Below, piece after piece: positions 8,709 through 17,664 of a stretch of DNA of 64,000 nucleotides. The notes beneath the pieces are model-generated. The model was given only the letters and a program-made list of their open reading frames with translations. It was not told the origin of the DNA and ran no database searches. The stretch lies in NCBI RefSeq assembly GCF_018613835.1, contig NZ_JAGGPM010000024.1:1-64000 (forward strand). The letters are read 5' to 3'. The stretch comes from Arthrobacter sp. ISL-5 (GTDB lineage Bacteria > Actinomycetota > Actinomycetes > Actinomycetales > Micrococcaceae). Position numbers and translations under genes: made by a program. Position 1 is the first letter of the stretch. The number at the start of each line of letters is the position of its first letter.

Positions 8709-9655
8709 ACGCCGCGCCCTACGCCCTGACCCTCGGCGAGACCATGGCGCTGATGCGCGCGGACCAGGTCGGCCCGCTCGCCCATGCGTCCACCATGAGC
8801 CTCGGCATCGGAGGCTCCGAATCCAACGTCGCCATCGGGCTTCAGCGCCTCGGCGTGGAGGCCGTATGGTGCGGCCGCGTCGGAGCGGACGGCCTCGGCC
8901 GGCTCGTGGAACGCGAAATCCGCGCCGAAGGCGTGGACGTGCGCATCGCCGTCGATCCTTCCGCCCCCACCGGCCTGATGATCAAGGAACGCCGGACGCC
9001 AGCCAGCCAGCGCGTCAGCTACTACCGAGCCGGCAGCGCCGGATCCCGGATCGCACCGGTGGACATCGACCAAGAACTCATATCCCGCGCCGGCCTGCTG
9101 CACGTCAGCGGCATCACCCCGGCCCTGTCCCCGCAGGCGGAAGCCACCCTGAGGTACGCAATTGACACCGCCAGGGCAGCAGGCGTGCCCGTGTCCTTTG
9201 ACCTTAACTACCGCGCAAACCTGTGGTCGCGCGAAGGTGCCGGAAGTGTCTACCGCGACATCATTCCGTTGGCCAACATCGTGTTCGCAGGGGACGACGA
9301 GGCAGCCATAGCGGTGGGTGCCGCCGGGCCGGAGGAACTGGCCCGGCGGATAGCAGCCCTCGGACCCGGCCAGGCTGTTATCAAGCTCGGCGCGGAAGGC
9401 GCCCTGGCGTTGGTAGACGGCCGGTTGTTCCGTCGGGAGGCGGTCGCCGTCGACGTGGTGGACACGGTGGTAGCCGGCGACGCGTTCGTCGCCGGCTACC
9501 TGGCCGAATTCATCGAAGGGCGCAGCCCGGAGGACAGGCTTGCAACTGCAGCGGCAACCGGCGCCTTCGCCTGCCTGGTCCCCGGAGACTGGGAAGGCTT
9601 CCCGCGCCGCAGCGAACTTAACCTGCTCGATGCCAAGGAACCCGTCTCCCGCTAG
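8705..9655 (+). CDS. kdgK: 2-keto-3-deoxygluconate kinase (PfkB family)
   Basis: This 316-residue ribokinase-fold sugar kinase begins with a GTG that overlaps the aldolase stop. N-terminal GGSESNVAIGLQRLG and the C-terminal DTVVAGDAFVAGYLAEF, with the catalytic Asp and the anion hole GAGD-like loop written here as VAGD, identify the PfkB family. It would phosphorylate 2-keto-3-deoxygluconate produced by the mannonate dehydratase to KDPG for the neighbouring aldolase. The GAGD motif is changed to VAGD, a small deviation. Placement next to eda makes the KDG kinase call strong, although the family also includes fructokinases. Confidence 0.9.
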   Translation: MNAAPYALTLGETMALMRADQVGPLAHASTMSLGIGGSESNVAIGLQRLGVEAVWCGRVGADGLGRLVEREIRAEGVDVRIAVDPSAPTGLMIKERRTPASQRVSYYRAGSAGSRIAPVDIDQELISRAGLLHVSGITPALSPQAEATLRYAIDTARAAGVPVSFDLNYRANLWSREGAGSVYRDIIPLANIVFAGDDEAAIAVGAAGPEELARRIAALGPGQAVIKLGAEGALALVDGRLFRREAVAVDVVDTVVAGDAFVAGYLAEFIEGRSPEDRLATAAATGAFACLVPGDWEGFPRRSELNLLDAKEPVSR

Positions 9656-9665
9656 TGCGTGCGGA

Positions 9666-10394
9666 TTATCGCCTGACTACGACGTCGTCGACGTAGCTGT
9701 CTCCCATCTGGCGCGGGTGCTCGGCGCCAAATTGGACCTTGCTCAGGCTCGTGGTCACGAGACCCACATCTTTGGAGAAGACGGACGCGCCGTCGAACCA
9801 GACTTCGATGGATGACCTGGCCCCATTCGCCCTGACCTGCATCTGGACCCGGTGCCACGTGTTCAGCTTGATGCTTGTGGCCAAGAGCTTGGTGTACGTA
9901 AAGGTACCGTCGGGATTCGTGATCCGCAGCCAGGGCTTTCCGGTGGCGTTGTCCCGGAACACATCCGCGATCCGGGTGGTACCGGAGAAGAACCGTACGT
10001 AGGGCACGTTGTTCCCTCGCAGCCCGGCAGTCGCGATGTTAACCCACGCGTCTGCGCCGGCCCTCTTGGTCCCGGCGGGCAGCGCCAATCCCATGTTGGC
10101 CACAGAACCGACATCCGCCGTGGCGTGAAGCCTGGCCGAACACGTCCCGGAGTGCGCCGTCGGACTGGCGACCGTCGCCGTGCCATTGCCCGAGGTCGTA
10201 GCGACGAACGGGGAGAGCGAGTTGCCCTCGAAGGTCGTGGCGGTCAGCATCCTGCCCGACAGCGGGCTGACAGGGGCGGCCGTTCCCGGGCTGCAGGTCG
10301 CCGCCATAGCCGCGTTGGCGGAACCGAATACGAGGGTGCTGGAAACCAGCAGCCCGAGGGTTCCGATCGCACCCAGTTTCCTTAGTTTGCTCAT
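9666..10394 (-). CDS. secreted lectin/glucanase-like protein
   Basis: This 242-residue exported protein has a typical signal peptide (KLRKLGAIGTLGLLVSSTLVFG, cleavage near ANAAMAA). The mature part is rich in Thr/Ser and beta structure. Its pattern (FFSGTTRIADVFRDN, WHRVQMQVRANG, IEVWFDGASVFSKD, SYVDDVVVRR) resembles concanavalin-A-like LamG or polysaccharide-lyase-type domains that bind carbohydrate. No catalytic residues can be named. It converges with kdgK, eleven bases from its stop. A GAGGAT ribosome site precedes the ATG. It may be a cell-surface or extracellular binding protein; function unknown. Confidence 0.75.
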   Translation of the reverse strand: MSKLRKLGAIGTLGLLVSSTLVFGSANAAMAATCSPGTAAPVSPLSGRMLTATTFEGNSLSPFVATTSGNGTATVASPTAHSGTCSARLHATADVGSVANMGLALPAGTKRAGADAWVNIATAGLRGNNVPYVRFFSGTTRIADVFRDNATGKPWLRITNPDGTFTYTKLLATSIKLNTWHRVQMQVRANGARSSIEVWFDGASVFSKDVGLVTTSLSKVQFGAEHPRQMGDSYVDDVVVRR

Positions 10395-10589
10395 GGCAGA
10401 TCCTCACTGTCTTGTTCCGGTCTTAGTCGCAACCGTTGCAGAGCGAAGTGTCTGAAGACCCGGGACGTCGTGTGGCTTTGGAGATGTGGGGTAACGCTAA
10501 TGCTCGATCCGCCACCTTGGAAAAACCTTGGAGTCTCCGCGAGTGCCCCCGCTCCGCAGGGGCCCAATTGGGGGGGGTGACCGCAGCTC

Positions 10590-11531
10590 TCAACGCCCGA
10601 CGGCGATCAGGGCCAACGCCGCGTCGCGAGGTTTCTGGAGATCCAGGCCGGTGTAGTTCTCGAACGCCGACAGCCGGTTGACAATGGTGTTCCGGTGGCA
10701 GGCCAGCCGATCCGCGGTCGCCACCAGACTGCCAAGCTCGAGGAAGACGCGTGCGGCCTCCAGGAGGCGTTCGCGCTCCGCGGCGGTGCACCGGCCCAGC
10801 GCGGAGGAGACGAGCAGTTCCGGGTCGCAGCCGACCTGCGCCAGGCGGTGGGCGGTGATGGACAGCCAGCGGTCCCGGAGCGTGAAGACGCCCTTGCTGC
10901 CCATGGGCAGGTCCTTCATGATCTCGCGGGCTGCACTGGACGCGGTGCGCACTCCCCCGATTCCGCTGGCGTGGGGCGCCACGGCCACGGCCATGCCCTC
11001 GAACAGGGAGGCCTCGGGAAAGCTCAACCGCTCCTCGGCGGAGACATTCCGCGGCCGGATGACGAGCGTGTGGTGCCCCTGGTCATAGGTGAAGACCGGT
11101 GTGTCCCTCGGCGGACGTGCGCGCAGGCGCCGCCTGACCGTCAGGCTGTCGTTCCGGTCAATTGCCGCGACCAGGAACGCCGAGCGGGCGTCAACGCGCA
11201 GGGCGCCGGCAATCCGGGACAGATCCGCGGCCGAGGGTTCGGCCGGAGCCAGCAGTTGCGTGAGGTACTGCTGCTGCAGGTCGGCATCGGCGCCTTCAAT
11301 CTCCTCCAGCTCCGCCAGGTACTTCTCCTGGACACGGGCGGCGAACCGGTCCACGGTGGCCCAGACGACTTCGGCCTTCTTTACCAGCAGTGCCGGATCG
11401 GCACCCAGTTCGGGGGCGGACAGGGCATCCCACAACACGGAGAAGTCGAGCCGGATCGCCCGGACCAGGCTCTCCAAAGGCACCCCCTGGCGCGCCCTGC
11501 GGGCACCTAGCTCCGAAGCGAAGGCCTCCAA
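10590..11531 (-). CDS. PucR family transcriptional regulator, start unclear
   Basis: The protein ends with the PucR C-terminal helix-turn-helix (ADRLACHRNTIVNRLSAFENYTGLDLQKP) after a CdaR GGDEF-like middle region (AAIDRNDSL through LVIRPRNV). The listed start is a TTG at 11531. The same frame stays open upstream to a stop at 11661-11663 and encodes residues that look like real family sequence (LEDLRRSSLSSFSAILSVLG). No ATG, GTG or TTG occurs there; a CTG at 11621 has GGAG six bases upstream. The N-terminus is therefore either unusual or lost. It is divergent from, and overlaps, the broken nitrilase gene, and probably once controlled the amine-catabolism genes. Confidence 0.75.
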   Translation of the reverse strand: MEAFASELGARRARQGVPLESLVRAIRLDFSVLWDALSAPELGADPALLVKKAEVVWATVDRFAARVQEKYLAELEEIEGADADLQQQYLTQLLAPAEPSAADLSRIAGALRVDARSAFLVAAIDRNDSLTVRRRLRARPPRDTPVFTYDQGHHTLVIRPRNVSAEERLSFPEASLFEGMAVAVAPHASGIGGVRTASSAAREIMKDLPMGSKGVFTLRDRWLSITAHRLAQVGCDPELLVSSALGRCTAAERERLLEAARVFLELGSLVATADRLACHRNTIVNRLSAFENYTGLDLQKPRDAALALIAVGR

Positions 11532-11647
11532 GGCGTCGACGTCCGGGGCGCTTTCGCCTAGAACGGACAGGATGGCCGAAAAGGAACTGAGGCTGCTGCG
11601 GCGCAGGTCCTCAAGCGTCAGGCCTGACTCCGGCCGGAGGGCACCAA

Positions 11648-12476
11648 GTGACCGGCCGGATCAAGGTGGCCGTCCTGCAGGCCACCGGACTGGTCAACTC
11701 ACCGCAGCAGAACCTGAACAGGCTTGCCGCCCGCGCCCAGGAAGCGAAGGCACAGGGCGCAGACCTCCTCGTGACGCCCGAGCTGTTCGTCAGCGGCTAC
11801 GCCCCCAGCCTGGTCCACAGCACGACGGGACTGGCCAGCGGAAGCTGCTCGCCGACATTGCCGTGTCCGCCGGCCTGGCGATCGTCGCTTCCACTGTCGA
11901 GCACGATGGGGGCCGGCGCTACATTTCGGCATCCTTCTTCGGCCGCGACGGCGTGGAGGTGACCCGCTACCGCAAGCAGCACCTGTTCGGGAGCGCAGAA
12001 ACGGAGGCGTTCGACGCCGGCGGGGCGCCACCCGCCGTCGTACGGTTCAACGGTTCAACGTTGCCCTCGGCATCTGCTTCGACATCGAGTTTCCCGAGTT
12101 TGCCCGCGCTGCTGCGCTCGCCGGCGCGGAACTGCTCTGCATTCCGACGGCGGTCCCGCTGCGTGCGGCCGTCCCCTCCGGCGTGGCTGGTCAGTCCGAT
12201 ACCCACCCCTTGGACACTCGGCTCATCCCGGCGATGGTGGTCCCCACCCGCGCCCTGGAAAGCCAGCTGTTCATTGCCTACGCCAACCATGCCGGCCCGC
12301 ACTTCGCCGGCCTGAGCACCGTCGCCGATCCGTACGGACGCCGCCTTGCGGCGGCCGGAGACGACGCCGCGCTCATCTTCGCTGACGTTGCGGTGTCCAC
12401 TCTTCCCCAGGCCCGGCTGGACACCGACTATCTTTCCCCCTTCGTTCACAGCGCAGCCAGCGCCCACCCCCAGTAA
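11648..12476 (+). pseudogene. nitrilase/carbon-nitrogen hydrolase, frameshifted
   Basis: Three reading frames together spell one nitrilase-superfamily protein. The first part (IKVAVLQATGLVNSPQQNLN to TPELFVSGYAPSL, from GTG 11648) carries the catalytic Glu. The second (RKLLADIAVSAGLAIVASTV to YRKQHLFGSAETEAF) carries the Lys. The third (FNVALGICFDIEFPEFARAA to DTDYLSPFVHSA) carries the Cys. The first break lies near 11815-11835. The second is exactly explained by a tandem duplication of GGTTCAAC at 12044-12059; removing one copy restores the frame. A strong GGAGG site precedes the GTG. Such hydrolases next to flavin amine oxidases often process amides formed from amines or polyamines. The gene is inactive as written. 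Confidence 0.88.
12044..12059 (+). repeat. 8-bp tandem duplication inside nitrilase gene
   Basis: GGTTCAAC is present twice in a row. Deleting one copy joins VRF to NVALGICFDIEF in one frame, so this duplication is the direct cause of the second frameshift. Confidence 0.85.
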
Positions 12477-12484
12477 GGACTTCC

Positions 12485-13648
12485 GTGACCATCGCAGCCA
12501 CCAGCACGCCGACTGCAAACCTGAGCATGCTCATCCCCGACTTCCCGTTCCCCTACGACGACTACATCTCCCATGAAGCCGGAATCGGCTCCGTGCCCGC
12601 GGACATGTACGGTACGGAAGTGGCCGTCGTCGGGGCCGGGCTGTCAGGACTCGTCGCAGCCTACGAGCTCATGAAGATGGGTCTCAAACCGGTTGTGTAC
12701 GAGTCATCCCCTGGAGATCCTCCGTGTGGTCTACGTCGACGCCGACGCCGACCAGCACCGGATCATCGGCGGCGCCCAGCTCCTGCCCGAACGCCTCTGG
12801 AACCATGCCCCGGCAGGTCTGGCGCACTGGCCGGAAGGCACCAGCCTCGCCTCCCTGCACGGGGGCCACCCGCGGCCCGGCGTCGCCTCCATCCGGCGTG
12901 TCCGCGGCGGTGACGGCGCAAAGGTAGCCAGCCAAGGACCCATCACCGGAACGGACAAATGGGGACAGTCGCGGCAGTACCCTGCTGTCATTGCGACCTG
13001 CCAGAGCTGGCTGCTCTCGGCCCGCATCGACGTCGACGAATCCCTGTTCAGCCACAAGCTCTGGACCGCGATCGAGCGCAGCCACTACTTGCAGTCCTCC
13101 AAGACGTTCGTCGTCGTCGACAGGCCGTTCTGGAAGGACATCGACTTGGCTACCGGGCGCCAGGTCATGAGCACCACACTCACGGACCGTCTCACTCGCG
13201 GAACGTATCTGCTGGACAACGGAATGACGACGCCCTGAAATGGCTGCCGCTGGATGCAGACGAACGCGTCCGGCTCATGCTGCACTCCCTCAAGCAGATC
13301 TACCCCACGGTGGACATCGCCTCGCACATCATCGGCGAGCCCATCAGGGTCTCCTGGGAGGACGATCCCAACTTCATGGGTGTCTTCAGCAACAACCTCC
13401 CCGGGCACTACCGCTACCAGGAGCGGCTCTACACGCACTTCATGCAGGATGGAATGGACGCGGCCCACCGCGGGATCTACCTGGCCGGGGACGGCGTCTC
13501 CTGGACCGGCGGCTGGGCCGACGGCGCGGTGACCACCGGCCTCAACGCGGTGTGGGGCGTCATGACGCAGCTTGGCGGCAAGACCAGCCCCGACAATCCC
13601 GGACCGGGCGACCGGTTCGACGAGCTCAAGCCCTTGCGGCTCCCCTGA
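12485..13648 (+). pseudogene. flavin monoamine oxidase, frameshifted with internal deletions
   Basis: The N-terminal part (MTIAATSTPTANLSMLIPDF, then the FAD motif VVGAGLSGLVAAYELMKMG) stops being homologous near 12708. A second frame starts with HPLEILRVVYVDADADQH and runs to YLLDNG near 13220. A third frame (NDDALKWLPLDADERVRL to DGVSWTGGWADGAVTTGLNA) contains the C-terminal FAD-binding segment. About 145 residues expected after the dinucleotide motif are missing at the first join, and a shorter stretch at the second. Intact members of about 550 residues oxidise amines such as putrescine or tryptophan. The gene follows the broken nitrilase by eight bases. It cannot make a working enzyme. 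Confidence 0.88.
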
Positions 13649-13703
13649 CCGGGGCCGCGGCCGGTCCGGCACCGGACAGGCGCCAAAATCCGGACGGGAC
13701 AAC

Positions 13704-13746
13704 AATGCACGGCTGGGCGGTGCTAACCACTGCCCAGCCGTGCATT
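13704..13746. terminator. intrinsic terminator-like hairpin
   Basis: AATGCACGGCTGGGC at 13704-13718 and GCCCAGCCGTGCATT at 13732-13746 are perfect 15-bp arms around a 13-base loop, followed by TTAGGG. It lies between the amine oxidase remnant (plus) and the hydro-lyase operon (minus) and could stop transcription from both sides. Confidence 0.7.
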
Positions 13747-13976
13747 TAGGGAATCAGATTTCGTTGGGTTCCAGGAAGCCGACGCGTGTCCACAGGCAGG
13801 GGCCGGCCTGAGTCACCCGGGAAGAGCTGGCCCTCGCGCAACGCTATGTGCACTCCCGCGGGGTCTTGCCAGACCCCTGATAGTTCGCAGTGCGTGCCGG
13901 TGGCTTGCTGCCGTGGCCCCGCTGGAGTGACTCCTCCTTGGGCCATCCGCCCGGCCGCCGGAATCCTCTTTTTCAC
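13746..13976 (-). CDS. small hypothetical protein
   Basis: This open frame of 76 residues starts with GTG (KKRIPAAGRMAQGG) just after the hydro-lyase stop, and its stop coincides with the terminator arm. The segment GTHCELSGVWQDPAGVHIAL followed by REGQLFPG has the feel of a small treble or barrel domain, but I do not recognise the family. Position as third gene of the transporter/hydro-lyase run and the terminator immediately behind it support expression. It could equally be a chance frame in high-GC DNA. Confidence 0.35.
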   Translation of the reverse strand: MKKRIPAAGRMAQGGVTPAGPRQQATGTHCELSGVWQDPAGVHIALREGQLFPGDSGRPLPVDTRRLPGTQRNLIP

Positions 13977-13979
13977 TGT

Positions 13980-14780
13980 TTATTCATCTCCCGCTGATTT
14001 CCGGTAGTTGCTTTCGGGAACGTCGGTGATGAACATGTGCCCGGGAGCATGGCTGATGGCGAACGGGGGCCGTGATGCCATTACTGCGCTCTGCGGTGTC
14101 ACGCCGCAGGCCCAGAACACCGGCACTTCCCCCGGCCGGATCTCCACGGCATCTCCGAAGTCGGGGCGGTCGATGTCAGCAATACCCAGTTCCTCGGGTG
14201 TTCCGACATGAACAGGTCCGCCGTGTACCTTCGGCACCTGTGAGGTGACCCTGATGGCCGTCTCGACCATCTCGGCCGGCATCGGTCGCATGGAGACAAC
14301 CATGGGGCCGTGAATGCGTCCCGCGGGCGTGCATTCCACATTGGTCCGGTACATGGGAACGTTGCGGCCGGTTTCGGTGTGACGAAGCGGGATGCCCTCG
14401 CTGGCGAGTGCGGCCTCAAACGTGAAGCTGCAGCCAATGAGCACGGCCACCATGTCGTCGCGCCAGGCCGACGAAACGTCAGGCACTTCGTCGGCGAGGA
14501 CGCCGTCCTTCCACAGGCGGTACGCCGGAATGTCGCTGCGGATATCCGACCCGGCTGCCAGGGCGCTTTCGTAGCTGCCCGCGGGGATGATGTCGATGAC
14601 GGGGCAGGCCTTCGGGTTGAGCCGGCAGAACTCGATGAATTCGTCGGCGTAGTCGGCGGGCACTGCTATGAGGTTCGCCTGGGTGAAGCCGTCGCTCCAG
14701 CCGGATGTGGGTGTGACGAGGCCGTTGCGGAACTGCCGGCGCGCTTCGGACGGTGCCACAAGGGAGTTCGGCTGGTTCAT
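13980..14780 (-). CDS. putative hydro-lyase (DUF1445 family)
   Basis: This 266-residue member of the DUF1445/YcsI hydro-lyase family has recognisable landmarks: [20 protein letters not shown] at the start, [20 protein letters not shown] with the conserved Cys, [13 protein letters not shown], and [15 protein letters not shown] near the end. A distantly related mammalian domain is D-glutamate cyclase, which acts on 5-oxo-D-proline. Bacterial members are often found near 5-oxoproline or organic-acid genes. It overlaps the upstream transporter gene by ATGA, so the two are cotranslated and likely share a substrate pathway. The reaction is not determined. Confidence 0.88.
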   Translation of the reverse strand: MNQPNSLVAPSEARRQFRNGLVTPTSGWSDGFTQANLIAVPADYADEFIEFCRLNPKACPVIDIIPAGSYESALAAGSDIRSDIPAYRLWKDGVLADEVPDVSSAWRDDMVAVLIGCSFTFEAALASEGIPLRHTETGRNVPMYRTNVECTPAGRIHGPMVVSMRPMPAEMVETAIRVTSQVPKVHGGPVHVGTPEELGIADIDRPDFGDAVEIRPGEVPVFWACGVTPQSAVMASRPPFAISHAPGHMFITDVPESNYRKSAGDE

Positions 14781-16138
14781 CGCGTGCCGCTCCCCACGAG
14801 TTCACCTGACGACTGCAGATATTCCTCGTCCTCGGCGACATTGGAGTCCCGGCCGAGCGCCAGTCCGACCAGGGTCAGCAGGCACGCGACGCTGAGGTAG
14901 ATGGCGACCGGGACCCAGCTGTGGAAGGTGCTCAGCAGCAGGGTGAACATGAGCGGCGCTATGGCGCCGCCGATGATCCCGGCAAATGTGTAGGCCAGTG
15001 AGCTGCCGGTGGACCGGAGCCGCGGCGAGAACTGCTCGACAACGAAGGCTGCCTGCGGCCCGTACATGAAGGAGTGGCAGAGCAGGCCCAGGACCGTGCC
15101 CACGATCAGCATTACCGGCGAACGGCCTTCGAGAACGATGAAGAACAAGTACGCCCACACTGCGGCCGCCACAGCGGCGATACCGTAGACGAGCCGGCGG
15201 TTGATGCGGTCAGAGATGTGGCCGGCGAGCGGCATCGTGAAGAGCTGGAGTGCCGAACCGACGAGTACGGCCACGAGCACCTGGCCGCGGTCGAAGCCAA
15301 GCTCCTGAATGCCGTAGGTGAGTGTAAAAACAGTGCACAGGGCGTAGGTGACATCCGGGCCGATCCGGCTGAGCATCGCGGCCAGGAGGGGACGGCGCTG
15401 GGTGGTGAGGACTTCCCTGATCGGGGCCTTGGGCTTGTCTCCCCTGGCCTCCATGGCCTTGAAGATGGGGGTGTCTTCGAGCTTGAGGCGGATCCAGAGG
15501 CCGAAAGCCACAAGCAGGGCTGAGATCAGGAACGCAATCCGCCAGCCGTAGTCAAGGAATGCTTCCTCCGAGAGGGTCAGCGTCAGCACGGCAAGCGCAC
15601 CGTTGGCCATCAGGTTGCCCGCCGGCGGCCCGATCTGTGCCGCCGACGCCCAGAAGCCGCGGCGGTTCGGGTCACCGAATTCGCTGGAGAGCAGCACGGC
15701 GCCGCCCCATTCGCCGCCGACGCCCACGCCCTGTGCGAAACGCAGGAACACGAGGATGGCCGGCGCGATGATGCCGATGTTGTCATACGTGGGCAGCAGA
15801 CCGATGAGGAAGGTCGCGACGCCAATCAGCATCAGCGTGAACACCAGGATCTTCTTGCGGCCGATCTCATCCCCGAGGCGGCCGAAGATGATGCCGCCGA
15901 CCGGGCGGGAAATGTATCCCACGGCGTACGTCGAGAAGGCGAGCAGGGTGCCCGTCACCGGGTCCGAGGCCGGGAAAAAGATGAGCGGGAAAACGATCGC
16001 CGCGGCTGCGGAGTAGACGGCGAAGTCATAGAACTCAAGGGCCGTGCCTGTCAGGCTGGCGGCGAATGCCTTGTACATGCCCTTGCGCCCTACAAAGGGT
16101 GCTTGGGTCCCGGAGGCCACTGCGGGTTGGTTGGCCAT
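14777..16138 (-). CDS. MFS transporter, metabolite:H+ symporter (MHS) family
   Basis: This 453-residue, twelve-helix transporter has the MHS hallmark [20 protein letters not shown] in the first helix and [15 protein letters not shown] in the 2-3 loop; the R-G-x-G-GEWGG segment ([18 protein letters not shown]) is also typical. The ATG at 16138 is preferred because GGAGG lies four bases upstream. An in-frame extension to 16234 has no membrane or family features. It is translationally coupled to the hydro-lyase. Two GTTGAAC boxes lie 170-200 bases upstream and match one in front of the FadR-type regulator gene, so this pair of genes is likely regulated by that protein. Substrate is probably a carboxylate. 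Confidence 0.9.
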   Translation of the reverse strand: MANQPAVASGTQAPFVGRKGMYKAFAASLTGTALEFYDFAVYSAAAAIVFPLIFFPASDPVTGTLLAFSTYAVGYISRPVGGIIFGRLGDEIGRKKILVFTLMLIGVATFLIGLLPTYDNIGIIAPAILVFLRFAQGVGVGGEWGGAVLLSSEFGDPNRRGFWASAAQIGPPAGNLMANGALAVLTLTLSEEAFLDYGWRIAFLISALLVAFGLWIRLKLEDTPIFKAMEARGDKPKAPIREVLTTQRRPLLAAMLSRIGPDVTYALCTVFTLTYGIQELGFDRGQVLVAVLVGSALQLFTMPLAGHISDRINRRLVYGIAAVAAAVWAYLFFIVLEGRSPVMLIVGTVLGLLCHSFMYGPQAAFVVEQFSPRLRSTGSSLAYTFAGIIGGAIAPLMFTLLLSTFHSWVPVAIYLSVACLLTLVGLALGRDSNVAEDEEYLQSSGELVGSGTR

Positions 16139-16306
16139 TTTTCCTCCATGAAGAGTGTGGAATTCATCGGCTGGTGCGACGGATGCTGCATGCCGCCTGT
16201 TTGTCCGCGCCTGCGACGTTGACGGGCGGGGCAACGGGGGCAGTTGGTGTGAGGCTTGCCGCCAGTGTGGCTGGGGAAAACCTAGCGTTGTGTTGAATTG
16301 TCAGAT

Positions 16307-16334
16307 CGTTGAACAATTCATTCTTGTTGAACAA
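16307..16334. promoter_or_regulatory. paired GTTGAAC operators upstream of MHS transporter
   Basis: CGTTGAACAA at 16307-16316 and TTGTTGAACAA at 16324-16334 share the core GTTGAAC, 19 bp apart or about two helical turns. The second is a perfect 11-bp odd palindrome. A weaker copy (GTTGAATT) lies near 16292. FCD-type GntR proteins bind short palindromes with a GT..AC core, which fits the regulator at 16563-17297. Confidence 0.6.
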
Positions 16335-16562
16335 TTTACGCGACGCAGGTCACACCCGTCAAGGGTCGGCGAATCTTAGCCGCGGGCAGGGAGGAATCGG
16401 GCTCGGAGAATCGAGGTCAGGCGGGATCAGGAGCTGGTCCGGGTTGCGCGCATGGAGGGACGTCCCGTTAGGCGATCCCGACGGGCGGCGCTTGGACCGC
16501 CAGGCCCTCGGACCGTCAAAGTCGTAACGAGGTAGCAGCGCCGGGCTGCGGCGCAGTTCCTG

Positions 16563-17297
16563 TTAGGAGGTGTGAACCGCGGTCTGGTGCTCTTCTGACC
16601 TGTCGAGATAGGACAGTAGGCGTTCGGCCGCCAGTTCGGTGTCGCCGGCTTCGAGGGCTTTGCAGATCTTTTCGTTCTCTTCCAGATAGTCCTGGTAGAA
16701 CCCGCCGTCGACAGAGGCCTTGTGGAAGAACAGCCTCATCTCGGCGAGCACCTGCGACATGATGGTGTTGAGGCGCTCGCTGGACGCCATTGCTACGAGG
16801 GCGCCGTGGAAGTGCTGGTTGGCACTGCCCAGGCCTTCGCTGTCCCCCGCTGCGGCTGCGCGTTTGCCTTCCTCGACGGCCGCCCGCACGGACGCGATGC
16901 TTTCCGGGCTGCCGCCGCCGCGGACGGCGCTGACCTCGATGGCCCGCCGCACGGTGTAGACGTCATGTATGTCGTTGACGCCCAGGCTGGCGACGAAGAC
17001 ACCGCGGTTGGGCTGGCGGACAACCAGGCGCTCGCTGGCAAGTTCGGCAAACGCTTCGCGCACGGTATTGCGTGAGACGCCGAGCTCTTCGGAAAGGGCC
17101 TCCTCCTTGAGCTTTGTTCCCGGCAGCAGGGCGCCTTCCGCGATCTGGAGGCGCAGTTCGGTGGCGACGCGGGTTGCCACTGAAGGAACCGCCACGCGCA
17201 GCCTGGACATTCCGCCCGGCGATGCCGGTCCGCCCTGGGGGGCAGCCGCAGGTTCGTGGAAGCGGGAATTCTCGGCGTTCGGGTTCGCAGGTGCCAT
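16563..17297 (-). CDS. GntR/FadR family transcriptional regulator
   Basis: This protein of about 244 residues has an N-terminal winged helix (LSEELGVSRNTVREAFAELA, RQPNRGVFVA) and a helical FCD ligand domain (DVYTVRRAIEVSA, ANQHFHGALVAMA) with the Asp/His pattern of metal-dependent FCD pockets. The ATG at 17297 was chosen over an upstream one at 17327; a further ATG at 17210 would remove an unstructured leader. It is on the same strand as, and upstream of, the transporter/hydro-lyase pair. A CGTTGAACG palindrome 45 bases before its start matches the transporter operators, implying autoregulation plus control of that pair. Confidence 0.88.
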   Translation of the reverse strand: MAPANPNAENSRFHEPAAAPQGGPASPGGMSRLRVAVPSVATRVATELRLQIAEGALLPGTKLKEEALSEELGVSRNTVREAFAELASERLVVRQPNRGVFVASLGVNDIHDVYTVRRAIEVSAVRGGGSPESIASVRAAVEEGKRAAAAGDSEGLGSANQHFHGALVAMASSERLNTIMSQVLAEMRLFFHKASVDGGFYQDYLEENEKICKALEAGDTELAAERLLSYLDRSEEHQTAVHTS

Positions 17298-17341
17298 ACG
17301 TCCGAATTTACACGAGCTGCACCACAATCCGATTGCTGAAT

Positions 17342-17350
17342 CGTTGAACG
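17342..17350. promoter_or_regulatory. GTTGAAC operator upstream of the FadR-type gene
   Basis: CGTTGAACG is a perfect 9-bp odd palindrome with the same GTTGAAC core as the two boxes at 16307-16334. It sits about 45 bp before the regulator's start codon. Confidence 0.5.
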
Positions 17351-17371
17351 TTTCCCAAGTCGGCTGGACGC

Positions 17372-17566
17372 TCAGTCCGTAGGTTTGTTCCGCGCTTCTT
17401 GCTGATGCTTCTCAAGCTTTTCTTCCGAATCCCTGCGACGCTGCCCCACTGTCCGCATCTGGCCGGTGGACGGAGCCGATTGTTCATCTTTGGCTTCGCC
17501 TTGCGCCTGCTTTTCCGCGATCGCGGGAGCACGCGGCTCGGGGCCGGAACCTGCATTCTCGCTCAT
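17372..17566 (-). CDS. small charged hypothetical protein
   Basis: This 64-residue protein is highly hydrophilic and probably disordered: Glu, Lys, Gln and Arg dominate (EKQAQGEAKDEQSAPST, RRRDSEEKLEKHQQEARNK). The ATG at 17566 is backed by a GGGAGG site nine bases upstream, which makes it a better start than the longer frame that begins at 17683. There is no recognised domain. It lies between the FadR-type gene and a divergent gene of unknown function. A role cannot be given. Confidence 0.6.
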   Translation of the reverse strand: MSENAGSGPEPRAPAIAEKQAQGEAKDEQSAPSTGQMRTVGQRRRDSEEKLEKHQQEARNKPTD

Positions 17567-17664
17567 ACACAAATCCTCCCACCCGGGCTGGGCGGGGAAT
17601 AGTGCACCGGTTTGAAGCGCGGCCCCGAGTTCCGGGTGTCGGAAAGGGTGAAAGAATAGTACTT

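Noticed and set aside
16518..16536. AAAGTCGTAACGAGGTAGC resembles the conserved 3' end of 16S rRNA
   Set aside because: Only about 18 bases match, with one mismatch; the flanks do not continue as rRNA. A chance similarity.
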